From: Bimuria novae-zelandiae CBS 107.79
Lineage: Eukaryota > Ascomycota > Dothideomycetes > Pleosporales > Didymosphaeriaceae
Assembly: GCA_010015655.1 (NCBI GenBank)
Contig: ML976715.1
Coordinates: 220,115 to 284,114, forward strand
Length of the DNA stretch: 64,000 bases
Direction: 5' to 3'
A model generated the notes under the pieces. It made no database searches. It was not told the DNA's origin and worked only from the letters and a program-made list of their open reading frames with translations. Made by a program: the position numbers and the translations under genes. Below, piece by piece: positions 31,620 to 42,805 of this stretch. Position 1 is the stretch's first letter. Each line of letters starts with the position of its first letter.

Positions 31620-32665
31620 TTAGAGCATCAACATTGCTCCGACTCCCAGTCCTGCGCTTAAAATTTTGGCCTTTGTTGCCGGCGAAGCACTATGTGACGG
31701 TTTAATGGCTCTTACTCGATGAGATGGTTACTCCTACCCTTGCTTAGTTGCCACTCACCTTTCTGAGAGGGCTACACCTATCTGGGACTAGCGATGTTTA
31801 CGCTCGTACACATACATACTCGGTAGCTTCTAGATAGTACACCCTCCAGAAGAAGAATTCCACAATCTTTTCTACTGCGCACCAGCCGTTCGGCCCACCG
31901 CGACACACTACCTGTAGCTGGTGCGGTAGGCGACCGGGGAGCCGATGGATCAACAACTGGGGCATTTCCCACAGCGCAATCTGCAAGAGCAATTGTTGCG
32001 TTGAGCCATATTTCGCCACCTGGTATGTCCAGCTTCGTGTCCTCCCACGTGTTGGGACATTCATCTTGAAGATCAGCCAGCTTAGAGCTGTGTGCGGCCT
32101 ACCAAGATGACGCTACACTGGTGTAAGACCGGAACTCTGCGAGATCTGAGCTTGGGACAGCTGTAGAGATTCTGTTGATGGAGAACAGTCAGTATGAGAT
32201 TGAGAAGCGTGATCGTTACTCAACAAGATGAAGGAATCTGAAATAGTTGTACGTACTGTAAGAGATTAGCATAGTTTCGTTTTATTATATTCATGCACGA
32301 CTTACCGCGCACCAGCTGGCTTTCGCAACAGACGGACAGGCTGGAAACGTCGTAAAAGGCTTCGGGATCTTATCTTCACATTCTTTGTAGATTGCGTCGG
32401 AATGATCATAGTAAATGTCGAGGAGGTGCCCAGTAGGCATAGGGGGCGTGAGGTAGTCGGAGAAGTTCTTCGTTGCGCATAGCCACGAGTCGATTGTTGC
32501 CACAGGCGGCGTGTACACCGCAATGGACGTTGTTGGTACACTCGCAGGTTCGGGAGTTGATGCGCTTACAGGTGTGACAGTCGCTTTCCCAGTTCCTTGA
32601 ATGGAAGTTGTAAACTGGGCGGCTGCGGTAGCAATGATAAAGAAGAGAGAAAGCTGAACACGCAT
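31620..32665 (-). pseudogene. Secreted GPI-anchor-like protein, split by a solo LTR and an internal stop
   Basis: Starts at the ATG at 32665 with a signal peptide (MRVQLSLFFIIATAAAQ), a Thr/Pro/Ser-rich stretch and a Cys domain (WLCATKNFSDYL, PTGHLLDIYYDH, FPACPSVAKASWCA). Exon 1 ends at a GTAAGT donor (32305). After one or two introns whose borders I could not phase cleanly, coding resumes with VPSSDLAEFRSYTSVASSW, a TAG (32101-32099, probably from CAG), then LADLQDECPNTWEDTKLDIP and GGEIWLNATIALADC. A Pro/Thr-rich run is cut by the LTR at 31693-31905. The other side of the LTR continues in frame with a short linker and a hydrophobic tail (ILSAGLGVGAMLML) to TAA at 31622-31620, typical of a GPI signal. 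The pattern recalls uncharacterised secreted ascomycete proteins, possibly the DUF7735 group (from memory). Confidence 0.7.
31693..31905 (+). mobile_element. Solo Copia LTR (213 bp) with 5-bp target duplication
   Basis: TGTGACGG...CCGCGACA flanked on both sides by CACTA (31688-31692 and 31906-31910). It is an inverted, near-identical copy of the Copia 1 LTR at 17716-17928. Internal sequences are gone, as expected from LTR-LTR recombination. It lies just before the C-terminal tail of the GPI-type gene and breaks it. Confidence 0.92.
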
Positions 32666-33401
32666 GGTGGTCAATTAACATGCGGAGGGTCTAGTTTGGC
32701 GATGGAGAGACTGAAGAGTGTCAGTTGACATAGTGTTCGAAGGGCTCTGATATGCCCACATTATTTCGCAACCCGAGAATGGCCGGCCTTCGCGACGAAC
32801 CACCCCATGTTCAAAAGTCCGTGCAAAGGCGGTCAAGATCCTAGGTACCTTGCGCGGAAAAATAGTGTTATACTCGGTCGATGTAAGAGGAAGTTCCGCC
32901 TATGGCTAATGCGCCAAGGTGGCACAGCACTCTGAACATCAGGCCTCTAGACTTCAGTCTTCGGGACGTGCCTGAGCTCTGAGATGAGGAGTCCAGATTT
33001 AGATGAAATAGTGTGAGGCTCACACGCGATTCAATAGACTAAATTATGCGTGTGATTCAGCGCACTGGTAATCTGGCAGGCAAAATTCTGTGGTCGCTAT
33101 CCACAGACACTTACTACGGTGACGCCCGATGCCATCAAAAGTCTTGGAACCCAGTATAGACTACCTAGATGCTGACATTAATTTCTTCGACTATCCACTG
33201 CGCTGTTGGCGAGATTGAGCCCCTGAAGGCAGTGTTAGGCGGATACGTGATGCCCAGTGAGCTATGACAAGCATGGAGTCATGTCTCCTTCGAGAGCATC
33301 CGAGTGTCGTCAGACGGCTTTATGTACGAGTATGCAGACATACAGATCCCGCGAGCTGTCCATTTCCTCACGATCGTTCATTTTCGTTCTTTTAAGTCAA
33401 T
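32666..33401. promoter_or_regulatory. Shared intergenic promoter of the divergent GPI-type and chitinase genes
   Basis: A 736-bp region separates the two start codons. It is GC-balanced and holds no credible ORF. The GPI-type and chitinase genes are transcribed away from each other, so they may have been co-regulated. I could not pick out a convincing shared operator. Confidence 0.45.
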
Positions 33402-36400
33402 ATGTGGGGGGCAATGAGAACCTTGGTGCTGTTGTCAGTCGTTCTCAGAGGCAGATTCGCTCATGCAGCCCTTAACCCTAATGGCACGCAAGCTGTCGAC
33501 CCTGTGACAGACCAAGACCCTTCTCCAATAGCGGACATCGACACCTACTATCCAGATCAACATGACTGTCCGCTGCCCTGCGCGGATTACACGAACGTCC
33601 ATAGCTGGATTACCTATTTCTCGGCAGAGCGTCTCCGTCGATGTTCCAAGCCTATGTATGATCATTCCGAACCAAAGCTTCCGTTTGGAAAATTGCTGGC
33701 AACTGATGGTACTATAGGCTACTGCAAATGCCCATATCTGGGTCCCTGAGTGATCCTCAAACCGTCACGCTCATTCGCAGCTGCACACTTGACGATGATC
33801 CTGCACTTTCGCCAAAAAGTGATAATGTTGCGGAAAACCCAAAGAAAGAGATTGCTCTGGCTGCTGCTCGGCTAGAGTCTGAACCAGCGTGTCTTTCCTC
33901 TGGTGTTGCAACAAAAGAGAAAGTGCAATCCTTCACAAGTGATAGACAGGAAGAGAATGGAAACAGTGAACAAGCCATAGCATTGTTACGTGGTATCGAA
34001 GAATATTTCGGTGCACAGGACAATTGCGACGAACGATTCGTGTTTGCGTACTATAACGAGACCGTGGCTGGAGTCTACATTGGGAGTCATATTGGAAAAG
34101 GCAGTGTACAATCGTCGCTGCGAGCCCTTAGCGACCAGATTGCCGATCGATCGTCATGATCTCATGTGGCCGAGTTTTGCCATGCCAACGGTACCGACCC
34201 CGATCATGTTTTTGGTATTAGCATCGAAAGTGGGCGTAATCTCGCATCAGTTCAAAAAACCCTAAAGGAATGGAGCGAAGGCAATTGCTTTGTTCGAGAA
34301 GAATTTACGCCAATAGGTGCACTGCCCGGTGCTACGTTGCTTCGGATTCCGACGTCCGACAACAGCACTCTTAGCGTCAACGGGACTACGCTCCACAGAC
34401 GTAGCTTGCATGCCTCGGCGCATTCACTCGATTCATATTCTTCAACGAAGCAGCACGAGGCCCCTCTCAACAAGCGGGCGACTTGCAGCTATCTAGCAGT
34501 TTCGAAAGGCGACACATGTCCCACCCTTGTCAAGAAATGCGGCGTTACCAGCTCGAATTTTGTCAAATACAACCCAAAGACGAACTTATGTTCGTCACTT
34601 GAGTCTACACCATTTGTTTGCTGCTCAGCTGGCGATTTACCTTCAACCGGCGTTGTAGCGCCGACGCCCGGCGCTGATGGAGTGTGCGCGACTCATCTTA
34701 TCCAACATGACGACACATGTACCACCCTAGCCGCCAGATACGGAGTCACTGTGGAAGACCTCGAGAAATGGAATAAAGGAAAGACTTGGGCATGGACAGT
34801 GTGCGATGACATGCTGTTGGGGTATAATCTGTGCGTATCAGATGGATTTGCACCGATGCCCCCATCTCAACAAGGTGTAAGTCCACCCAAATAGTCTTTG
34901 CCAAGAGTCAAAGTCCCTCCGAACCGCATCGTACAAGCTCTTGCTACGTGCAAGCTTCATGCAGCCTCAGATTGGCAAGAAGGTCCAGTACTATGTCTTA
35001 TGTCCCTAGCACGCAAAGCATAAAAGTCGCAATGGGCTGAAATGCTTATCACTTTTTCTATTCTTTTCATCTTTTACATGTTTACCTTGTGCGGAGCCTA
35101 TTGACTGACACGATACCAGACTGAATGTGGACCACTGGTACCGAACACGCCAGCTCCAACAGATCGCAGCGTGTCCCTGGCGGACCTCAATCCCTGTCCG
35201 CTCAAAGCATGCTGTAGCAACTGGGGTTTCTGTGGAGTCTTTCCCGGTCACTGTGCCATACATTCTCCCAAAGGTGCCGGACCTGGAGCGGTGGAAAAAG
35301 GCTTCCAGAATACTTGCGTCTCGAATTGCGGTAACGATATCAAATCGAACTCGGTAAGTTTTCACAAGGACAGCAAGGCGTCCTATCTGCTCTGACAAGG
35401 TCATTCATAGGATCCACCCACCAAATTCGAACGAATAGGCTATTATGAATCCTGGAACATGAATCGCGACTGTCTCTGGCTCAAGGCCGAAAGAGCCAAT
35501 ACGAACAACTACACACATATCCATTGGGGCTTTGCCGAAATCGACTCCAAGTCCTTCAAAGTCATTCTCAAGGATGAACATAAGCAGTGGGCTGCGTTCA
35601 AAAACCTAACAAACGTCAAGCGTATAGTATCTTTCGGCGGCTGGGCTTATTCGACTGAGAATCCTGGCGCGACCATCCTGCGTCAAGCCATCATCGACAA
35701 TCGCAATACATTTGCCACTAATCTTGCGCAATTTGCCAACGATGAAGACATAGATGGTATCGACATCGACTGGGAATATCCAGGTGTAAGTGTTGCAACT
35801 GGTAGCATGTGTGTCGCCCGTATTAACCGTAACAGGCTCCAGATATAGAGGCAGATGGCGCGATTCTTGGCCAAAAGTCAGATGGCCTTGATTATCTCAA
35901 ATTTCTTACCACTCTCAAGCAGAAGATGGGAACAAAATCGGTATCGATCGCTGCGCCTGCGTCTTACTGGTATCTGAAGGCTTTCCCGATCGACAGAATA
36001 GCCAAGGTTATCGACTACATTGTGTACATGACGTAGGTTGTCCTAAATCCTGAGTACATTCTTGTTCCGCTGGCTGTATCCCTTGCATAGATATGACCTT
36101 CACGGACGTAAGTTCTAGATCAGCGCTCCCTCAACGCGCAGTTTTGCGATATCATAAAGTACTTATGTATTAATTCACAGAGTGGGACTATGGCAATCCC
36201 AACTCATTCGACCAATGCGACTCCGGAAAATGTATCAGAAGCCACGGTCAGTTCAGTCATTTGGTGTGACAGTGAAATTAAGGCTTGAACACTAACTAGA
36301 ATAAAACAGTCAATCTCACAGAGACCGCCAATGCTCTTGCCATGAGTAAGTCACCTGGTCCGTCTAACCCTCGCGGTGGTACTGAACAAGGCAACCAGTT

Positions 36401-39111
36401 ACGAAAGCTGGTGTACCAAACAACAAGGTCTTCGTTGGAGAGTCCAGTTACGGAAGATCCTTCCGCATGGCCAAGGATGGCTGCTGGAGTTCAATGTGCG
36501 AGTTCACTGGGAGCCGAACGCAATCGGACGCGAACCCTGGGCGTTGCACGAACACAAGCGGTTACCTTGCGCAGGCAGAGATTAACGAGTTGATCACACG
36601 TAAAGGAGCTCGAAGCATTTATGATCCACAATCTAATTCGGATGTGATAATCTACAAAGGTGCGTATCATGACTCATCTGCCCTGGTGTTCTCATGGGGT
36701 GTCCGCTAAAATGACAAAAATCCAGGTGACTACATATCATACATGGAGGAAAGCACCAAGAATTCTCGCCGGATCATGTGGGAGAACTACAATTTCGCGG
36801 GTACAATCGACTGGGCCGTCGATCTGCAAGCCTTCTCCAGTGATGATAGCGATCACATTCCCGACAGACCGGAATCTGGGCGAGGATGTATCTCTGGGGA
36901 AGACGACACCCTCAATACTTCAGATCTCTGTGCATTTGCATGCAGTTATGGTTTCTGCCCCGAAACTTTGTGCACTTGCACTGAACAAGGTGAATTGGAA
37001 GATCTTCCCCAGGTGAAGTTTGATGGCGAGATTGATGCATGGCTACCGACCGATGTCGACATCAATCGACTCTGCAAGTTTAGTTGCAAGTACGGATATT
37101 GTCCGAGCGACGTTTGCATTCCACCAGTCATTGACGAAGAGGTCGATGAAGAAGATAATCCCTACGTACCTTCTGATGAAGAGCTGGATGCACTTCCTTC
37201 CAGGGACAAGAACACTATAGGCTATTGCGTACTTCATAAGGGCTCCTCAGAGAATGACCATAGTGTCGAAGATTGTAAGAGCTTTTGTAAGGAGTGAGTC
37301 ATCCCCAACTACACCCATGTATCCCTAAGGCTGACCATTCGTTTCTGCTGCGTAGAAAGGTTGAAGAAGGCAAAGAAGCCGGGAGAACGACTAACTATGG
37401 GTGCATAAGCAGAATGAAGAATGAAGACAGAACCATACCTTGGACCAGAGTACCGGGTGGTTGGATCACCCCAGGGAAGTGCGTTTGCGACAACTGGGTC
37501 CTAAACGAGCTCGCCGATACTGTACTCGAAGCAATGCCCATGATTACGCAGGTGAGTATCAGCCTCGCTTGGGTCTTCGAAGTCAGCGACTAACAAGCGA
37601 GCACGCAGATCAGCTGTTACATTCTCATGTCCTCATTGAAATTTGTCCTGGATGTTGGGGCTCAATTCGTTCCTGTCGTAGGCAAGGCCCTCGATGCTGG
37701 CTTAGGTAAGACGCTTTACATACATCCTTGGGGTCGTACCGGTGCCAGAACAAAGTCTCCTGCTAACCTTGGGATGTAGACATGGCTGCTACCGCCGCTC
37801 AGATGGCAGCGTATCTCTATCCCGAGGAAGAAGACCCCGAGGGTGCGTTTTCATGGTGGCTGGCGCCGTGCGGAGGCACGGATCTAGTTCCAGACGAAAT
37901 CAAGAAGATCTTTGGCATACTTAGTAACGTGGCCGATGGCATCACGAGTTTTCAGAAGCCGAAGAACATCAAAAAAAGGCAGCGGCAAGAAAGGAGACAG
38001 CGGTAACCCTCACGACAGCGATCGAGGCAACCCTTCCTCATCCAAACCCACGGCTCCCAAGAAAACAACGAAGAAGTGCAAAATCAGTGCCAAGGACGCA
38101 TCGAAGGTCTGGGGTCCCGCAAAGAATGTGTGGCAGAAGGCCGAGTGCAAGAATGGTCATACCCATCTGACACAGTGGGTCATCAGTGAGTCTGCCAGAT
38201 CTACTTTGCGAGAAGTGTGACTAATGTACGGATCAACCTTGTAGCTTCGCTCACTCACGTCAATGACAAGCCCATTCAAGTACAGGAAACTTGTAGCAAA
38301 CGTTGGTCCCAGGCGTGTTACCATTACAAATCGGCCATATCTCAGAACCCTAGTTGGGGAACGCTAACCTGCCATCCGGGGGCTGCTACCACGGCCTACA
38401 GACGTACGTATTCTTGTGCCCAAATAAATAGCTTATGCTGACGTAGATATCCCTAACCCAGTCGAAGGGGACATGACTAGTACTTGGGTGGCCGAGCATA
38501 AAGGTGCAGGCTGACGGGACAAAGCGCACCGTGTGGAAGCGCAATGCGACATGGACGAATACCCCCCTGCGTAGGTACTCCCTCGAATCGACAGCAGGCC
38601 ACACTAACAAGCTCAATCCAGGTACTTTCTCAAAGGCCCTACGGATCCGATTCTGGTAAAAGGCGGTGTCGACTCAACGGGACAACTCATGCGTTGGCTA
38701 CCTGCTTCGGAAAACCGAGGCGCAGGCGGCATGTGGAAACAGGTGTGTTTCAAACCCTCTGTTGAGCACTTCGACGAGAAGGAATTCAAAGACAATATGG
38801 GTAAAGATGGTGCAAAGCAGTCTATGACGGAGACCATAACCACGGGCAAGAAAAAGGACATAACCAAGACAATTACACACACTTACTTCTCGGCAACCGT
38901 CTCGCTGCTTCCGCAGTTTACCATTGCCAAATACGAGCCGGAACCGGCGGTCAACAAGGATGACGGGCTGTGGGAGAACGGGTGTTGGCCTAGAAACATC
39001 GCGCCGTTGGATCCTGGGTTTGTGCTTTTGGGGGTAGATCCTTACTACGGTGGGATGCCGCCGCCGTACAAGTATGACGAGAAATACGATCCACCCACCA
39101 ACGGAGCGTAA
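33402..39111 (+). pseudogene. Subgroup-C (killer-toxin-like) chitinase: LysM, CBM18, GH18; broken
   Basis: Sixteen-exon model: 33402-33655, 33718-34876, 35120-35353, 35411-35785, 35836-36032, 36091-36107, 36181-36246, 36310-36345, 36399-36659, 36726-37293, 37356-37551, 37609-37705, 37780-38185, 38245-38403, 38447-38570, 38622-39111. The scale is about 1,545 codons. Order: signal peptide; N-terminal domain; LysM near residues 340-390 and 410-460; CBM18 (CPLKACCSNWGFCG, near 500); GH18 with the catalytic DGIDIDWE (near 665) and MTYDLHG; two C.F.C.YG(F/Y)CP repeats near 930 and 980; long C-terminal region. The family is related to the chitinase subunit of yeast killer toxins and degrades chitin extracellularly. 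Breaks: in-frame TGA at 34157-34159 and 38512-38514, and one surplus base in a run of seven A at 37971-37977 (all other phases close). Both TGAs could come from CGA. Confidence 0.85.
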
Positions 39112-39486
39112 CGTGTAGGGACGCTAGATCGATGGGGACCATTTCTCTTTCTATCGTGCAAAACCTCCGAAACGTCGAACATTGTTGGCGACGATAGACT
39201 TGTAGGGGTCAGAAGAGCAATATCAGAACTTGTAAATAGAATGATCAACAGTATGCTGTAGTAACAGACATTACTCAGAAAATGGCAACTAGAGAATGAA
39301 TTAGAACGGGCCTGAGAACGGGCCTGAGTACGTGAACCGGAAGCTTGCTGAATCCCAAAATAGACTCTTGCTGGGGTCCAAAAGAAGGACCCCAATCGCG
39401 CCGAGAGCCTCTTGAACATTGCAATGTATGAGAACCAAGCTTGTGCGTAGAGGTTGAAAACGCCGACACTCAGCTGTCCCAGTATC
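39112..39486. other. Convergent 3' spacer
   Basis: Lies between the 3' ends of the chitinase and the chromodomain gene. A tandem duplication GAACGGGCCT occurs at 39305-39325. No gene seen. Confidence 0.4.
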
Positions 39487-41428
39487 TCAGGTATCCGGTC
39501 GACCCGACTTGACAGTTCGCCCTCTACGCGCAGCCCTTTCGGGCTTATCGTCATCTGGAAAATCATCTGCTTCTCTATCTTCTTCCCAACACTGCTCCCA
39601 GTGACTAAGCCTTGCAGGAGGACCTGGCTTAGTAGGATTAGCCTTGTGGAACTCCAGGAGTTTGCGTGGGCTATTCTTGAAATTAGATGCGTTGTACCAA
39701 TTCAAGTCGGCCTCATATCCCGCCCAAAGGACACGATACTGTAGGTTTCCGTGACGGAGACGGACTGCTAGAATCCGGTTTACCTCGTATTCGGTGTCCT
39801 CATTCGAACCATTACAGTCAAACTCCAACTCATATGCCTTCTTTGAATTCTCAGCCTTAGCGGATCGGCTGTTGTGATGGTTCTCTGTGTCGTCGCTACT
39901 ATCCCCAGCACTGGTGTCATTACCGTACCGTATCTCAGGGATAAATGTTGCGGGCTCTGCTTCTCGAGAACGGCGGAGGCAATGGAGTTGCTTCTGTTGT
40001 TTCGTAGTATCTGCGGTAGCCGCAGGGCGCAGCTTCGATGTCTTATTTAATGTACGACTGTGCCGCTTGTTGGCAATAGCACACACCGAAGCACCGCGTT
40101 TGCGTTTTCGAACCACTTGCGCGTCATGGCCTTTGTCACCGCTATCACTCTCACTTTCACTATTGCCGACTCCGCTTTCGATTTTGGACGCTAGGGATTC
40201 ACCTTGCTACTGTGAGACACGACCGGTATTTGAAAATGGCAGAAACTTACTTTGATCGACCACCCTCTCAACCTTCCGAGGCTGTGCCTTCGTGATGAAC
40301 GGTGAGCTGCTGGGTGGCACGACATCCTGCGCCTCGCCATCGCTGCTGGCGAGACAAAGTGATTCGCGTACAGCGTGAGCTCGCGGAGCGAATCCGAGTC
40401 CTTGCTGCGGAACACTGACACTTCGATTTGCGCGGCTCTCATCTGATTTGGGACCTATGGCATTCTGTGGGCCTATAGAGCACTCTTCCAGGGGCGACTT
40501 TGGAATGACCGCAATCGGATTCTCTTGTCCTTGGGACCCTATTTCTGCTGGTACTGAGCGATTTCCGCCACTATCATCACTGTCGATCGTCGTATACGCC
40601 TGGCTGTCGCCATTTTCGAACGCAACCCCTACAGAAACATAAGCAACAGCTCTGATAGGCCTTTATGCCAATTTGGATATAGTACTCACCTAGAGTGCTA
40701 CCCTCAGCTGTGGATCCTTGATTCAAACTCTCACACTTCATGAAGAGACCTTCCCTAGCAGATCCAATTTGTTCATAGGTGCTGCTTTCATGGAGTTGAT
40801 GGCGGAAACAGTCGTCATTGCGTTTGGTGCTCTGATTATCTCCCTCAGCCTCACAGTCATCATCACTGTTATTGATAACAATCGCATCTTCTAGCCATTG
40901 TCAGAAACTACGTGCGCATACTATTACTACGATCTAATAGGAGCGCTTACCTTCACTGTTTCCTGCAGAAGGGGGCAACTGACTTGCTTCTTGAGTGTTT
41001 GGTATTGAGACGTCCTCCCGCTTGTTTGTGGTGTTGTCGCTACTGACATCAACAATTTCTTTTCTAATGCTATCAATCTTGTAGTTAGCTTCGTTGTTGG
41101 CTGCGTCTGTTAGTTCTTATGCTAGAGTAAATACCGATATCACGTCGGCGTGGGAGTGCCAACCTGAGCACGTTGCATCGCCAGCTTCAACAGCATGCGC
41201 CTTGTGTGCGAGCTCCTCTCCATTCCCGCCTTCGGTGTTCCAATCAAGCTCCATAGCTAGAAAGTCGTCGATATCGAGGTATTCGTCGTTACTAGGTGGG
41301 ACATTTTTCAATTGTATGCGTCGAGGTGCTGGCTTTGGGTCTGGAGGCCTTGTATAAGGTATAAATTCATGGGAGCGTTGCGACTGCGCCATAGGCATTG
41401 TACTGAAAAATGATGTCATCGCTGGCAT
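39487..41428 (-). CDS. Chromodomain protein (571 aa), five exons
   Basis: Exons 41428-41135, 41077-40951, 40890-40690, 40628-40251 and 40202-39487 total 1,716 nt with consistent phases. Introns are 57, 60, 61, 61 and 48 bp only where counted between these exons (four introns: 57, 60, 61 and 48 bp). The N-terminal and middle parts are acidic, Ser-rich and look disordered (DEYLDIDDFLAMELDW; INNSDDDCEAEG). A basic patch (VRKRKRGASV; KRHSRTLNK) follows. The C-terminus is a chromodomain: EYEVNRILAVRLRHGNLQYR, VLWAGYEADLNWYNASNF, PRKLLEFHKANPTKPGPP. It keeps the aromatic W-Y pattern and resembles the chromodomain of Gypsy B at about 14940-15165. Chromodomains bind methylated histone tails, so a nuclear chromatin role is inferred. 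No stop or frameshift is present, in contrast to the adjoining chitinase. Confidence 0.8.
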
Positions 41429-42805
41429 TAGTCCTCAGACTGTCCCGGAGATTCGAAAGAAGCAGGAAAGCAGAGCTTTAAGTAGGCCATAACTGCACAC
41501 TTGGAGGACATCCACGCCTGAGTCCGCACAGCCCCAATGCAATTACGATGGGGTCTTTTGCATGAAGGCACTCAGCTGTCGGAGAAAGCCGTGAGCAAGT
41601 ATTCTGCCAATGATCGTCTAGGCAATGAGGATTGGTGACGCCAGTTCCCCGGAGTAAGGCCATGCCGTAGGAAGCGCCTCCCTCCTTTTCGAAAGAGTCA
41701 GCCCAGGTATCGTACGAGCCCATAGATAGCCGTTCCGTCTGATTCGCTCCCCCAAGCCGATCTGAGAGCTACTACTAAAGACTATCCACGCGGTGGCGAC
41801 TCCGAAACCCAGATTTGGGTTCATGTCGGGATTCAGCTCAAAATCCAGGCTCCAGGTGGTGTGGACTGAAACTTGTGGGCAGATTAGCGCCCGATTAGGC
41901 TCCTGCTGAGTCGAAAGCTCGATCTGGCCCTCCCCTTCAATTCATCTGTAACGCCGGGTTGCATACTGCCGTCATTCAGACAGTCACGCCGACCCAGGCT
42001 CCACCAATCGACGGGATTTGCAGACCGGGAGAGTGCATGCCGATGTCGTATGCTTGGCTGGCCCCTGTGTCGCAGCCTACCCGAATCTGCCTCGTAGGAC
42101 TACCCAGTGGAACCATGCTTGCAGCTAAAACAAATTCGGGCAATGGTCTTCGCGACGCTTGCGTGTCCGTAGGATTGTTGAGGGTCTTAGCTGAGGTTGC
42201 ACAGACTGGGCCCCTCCGACTGAGACGCTATCGAGGCCGACAAGGCGTTCCTTGGCCGTCCCGTGTGCTAGATGACGCGGCAGGCCGACGATCTCGAGGA
42301 CAGTAGGGGTTGGATCAATCGTATTCACCCAACGAAGGACCAAAGGAATTTGTTCCTGTGCAACCTCGAGCAGTAAGTGATAGCTGACACCATGAACACT
42401 GCTCAATCATGGCAGGATCAAGAAAGCTCAGAGTGACTGAAATCCGTGGATCCACAGAACTGCTCGCATAATATCGAGAAGGCGATATGGACTCCTTAGG
42501 ACAAGCGCAGCGCCCTCGTTCTCGGTCTAGAAAGGGGTGATAATTGGAGCCATCCGGGCAGTGCGGCGGTTGCAGGATCAGCCGAGGGGTGGGAAAATGT
42601 CTCACAGGCGAGTCCGAGCGGCCAATGAGAGGGAAAGGGGCTCCTAGGAGTGAAGAGACGATGGAGGCAGGACGGTAGGACGGCGAGGGCAGCGCACTTT
42701 TATGCGATGCAGTCAGCGCACGGGCCATATAAAAGCGGCGAGTTGCCAAGCAGGCCTCCATTTCCCGCTCAGGAAACCCCCATTTCCGGATGCGGTTCCA
42801 CTCTC
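41429..42805. other. Host-like region without a supported gene
   Basis: GC-balanced and clearly not RIP-degraded up to the border with Gypsy A copy 2 at about 42806. Several open frames of 80-150 codons overlap on both strands (for example minus 42315-42761), but none shows a motif or signal peptide. A plus-strand TATATAAAA-like box at 42725-42733 points into the transposon. The first few hundred bases should hold the chromodomain gene promoter. Confidence 0.4.

Noticed and set aside
33650..33750. Apparent frameshift near the start of the chitinase (one frame ends at 33749, another begins at 33728)
   Set aside because: A 62-bp intron (33656-33717) with a GTATGA donor, an ACTGAT-like branch site and a TATAG acceptor joins the two frames exactly, so this is not a lesion.
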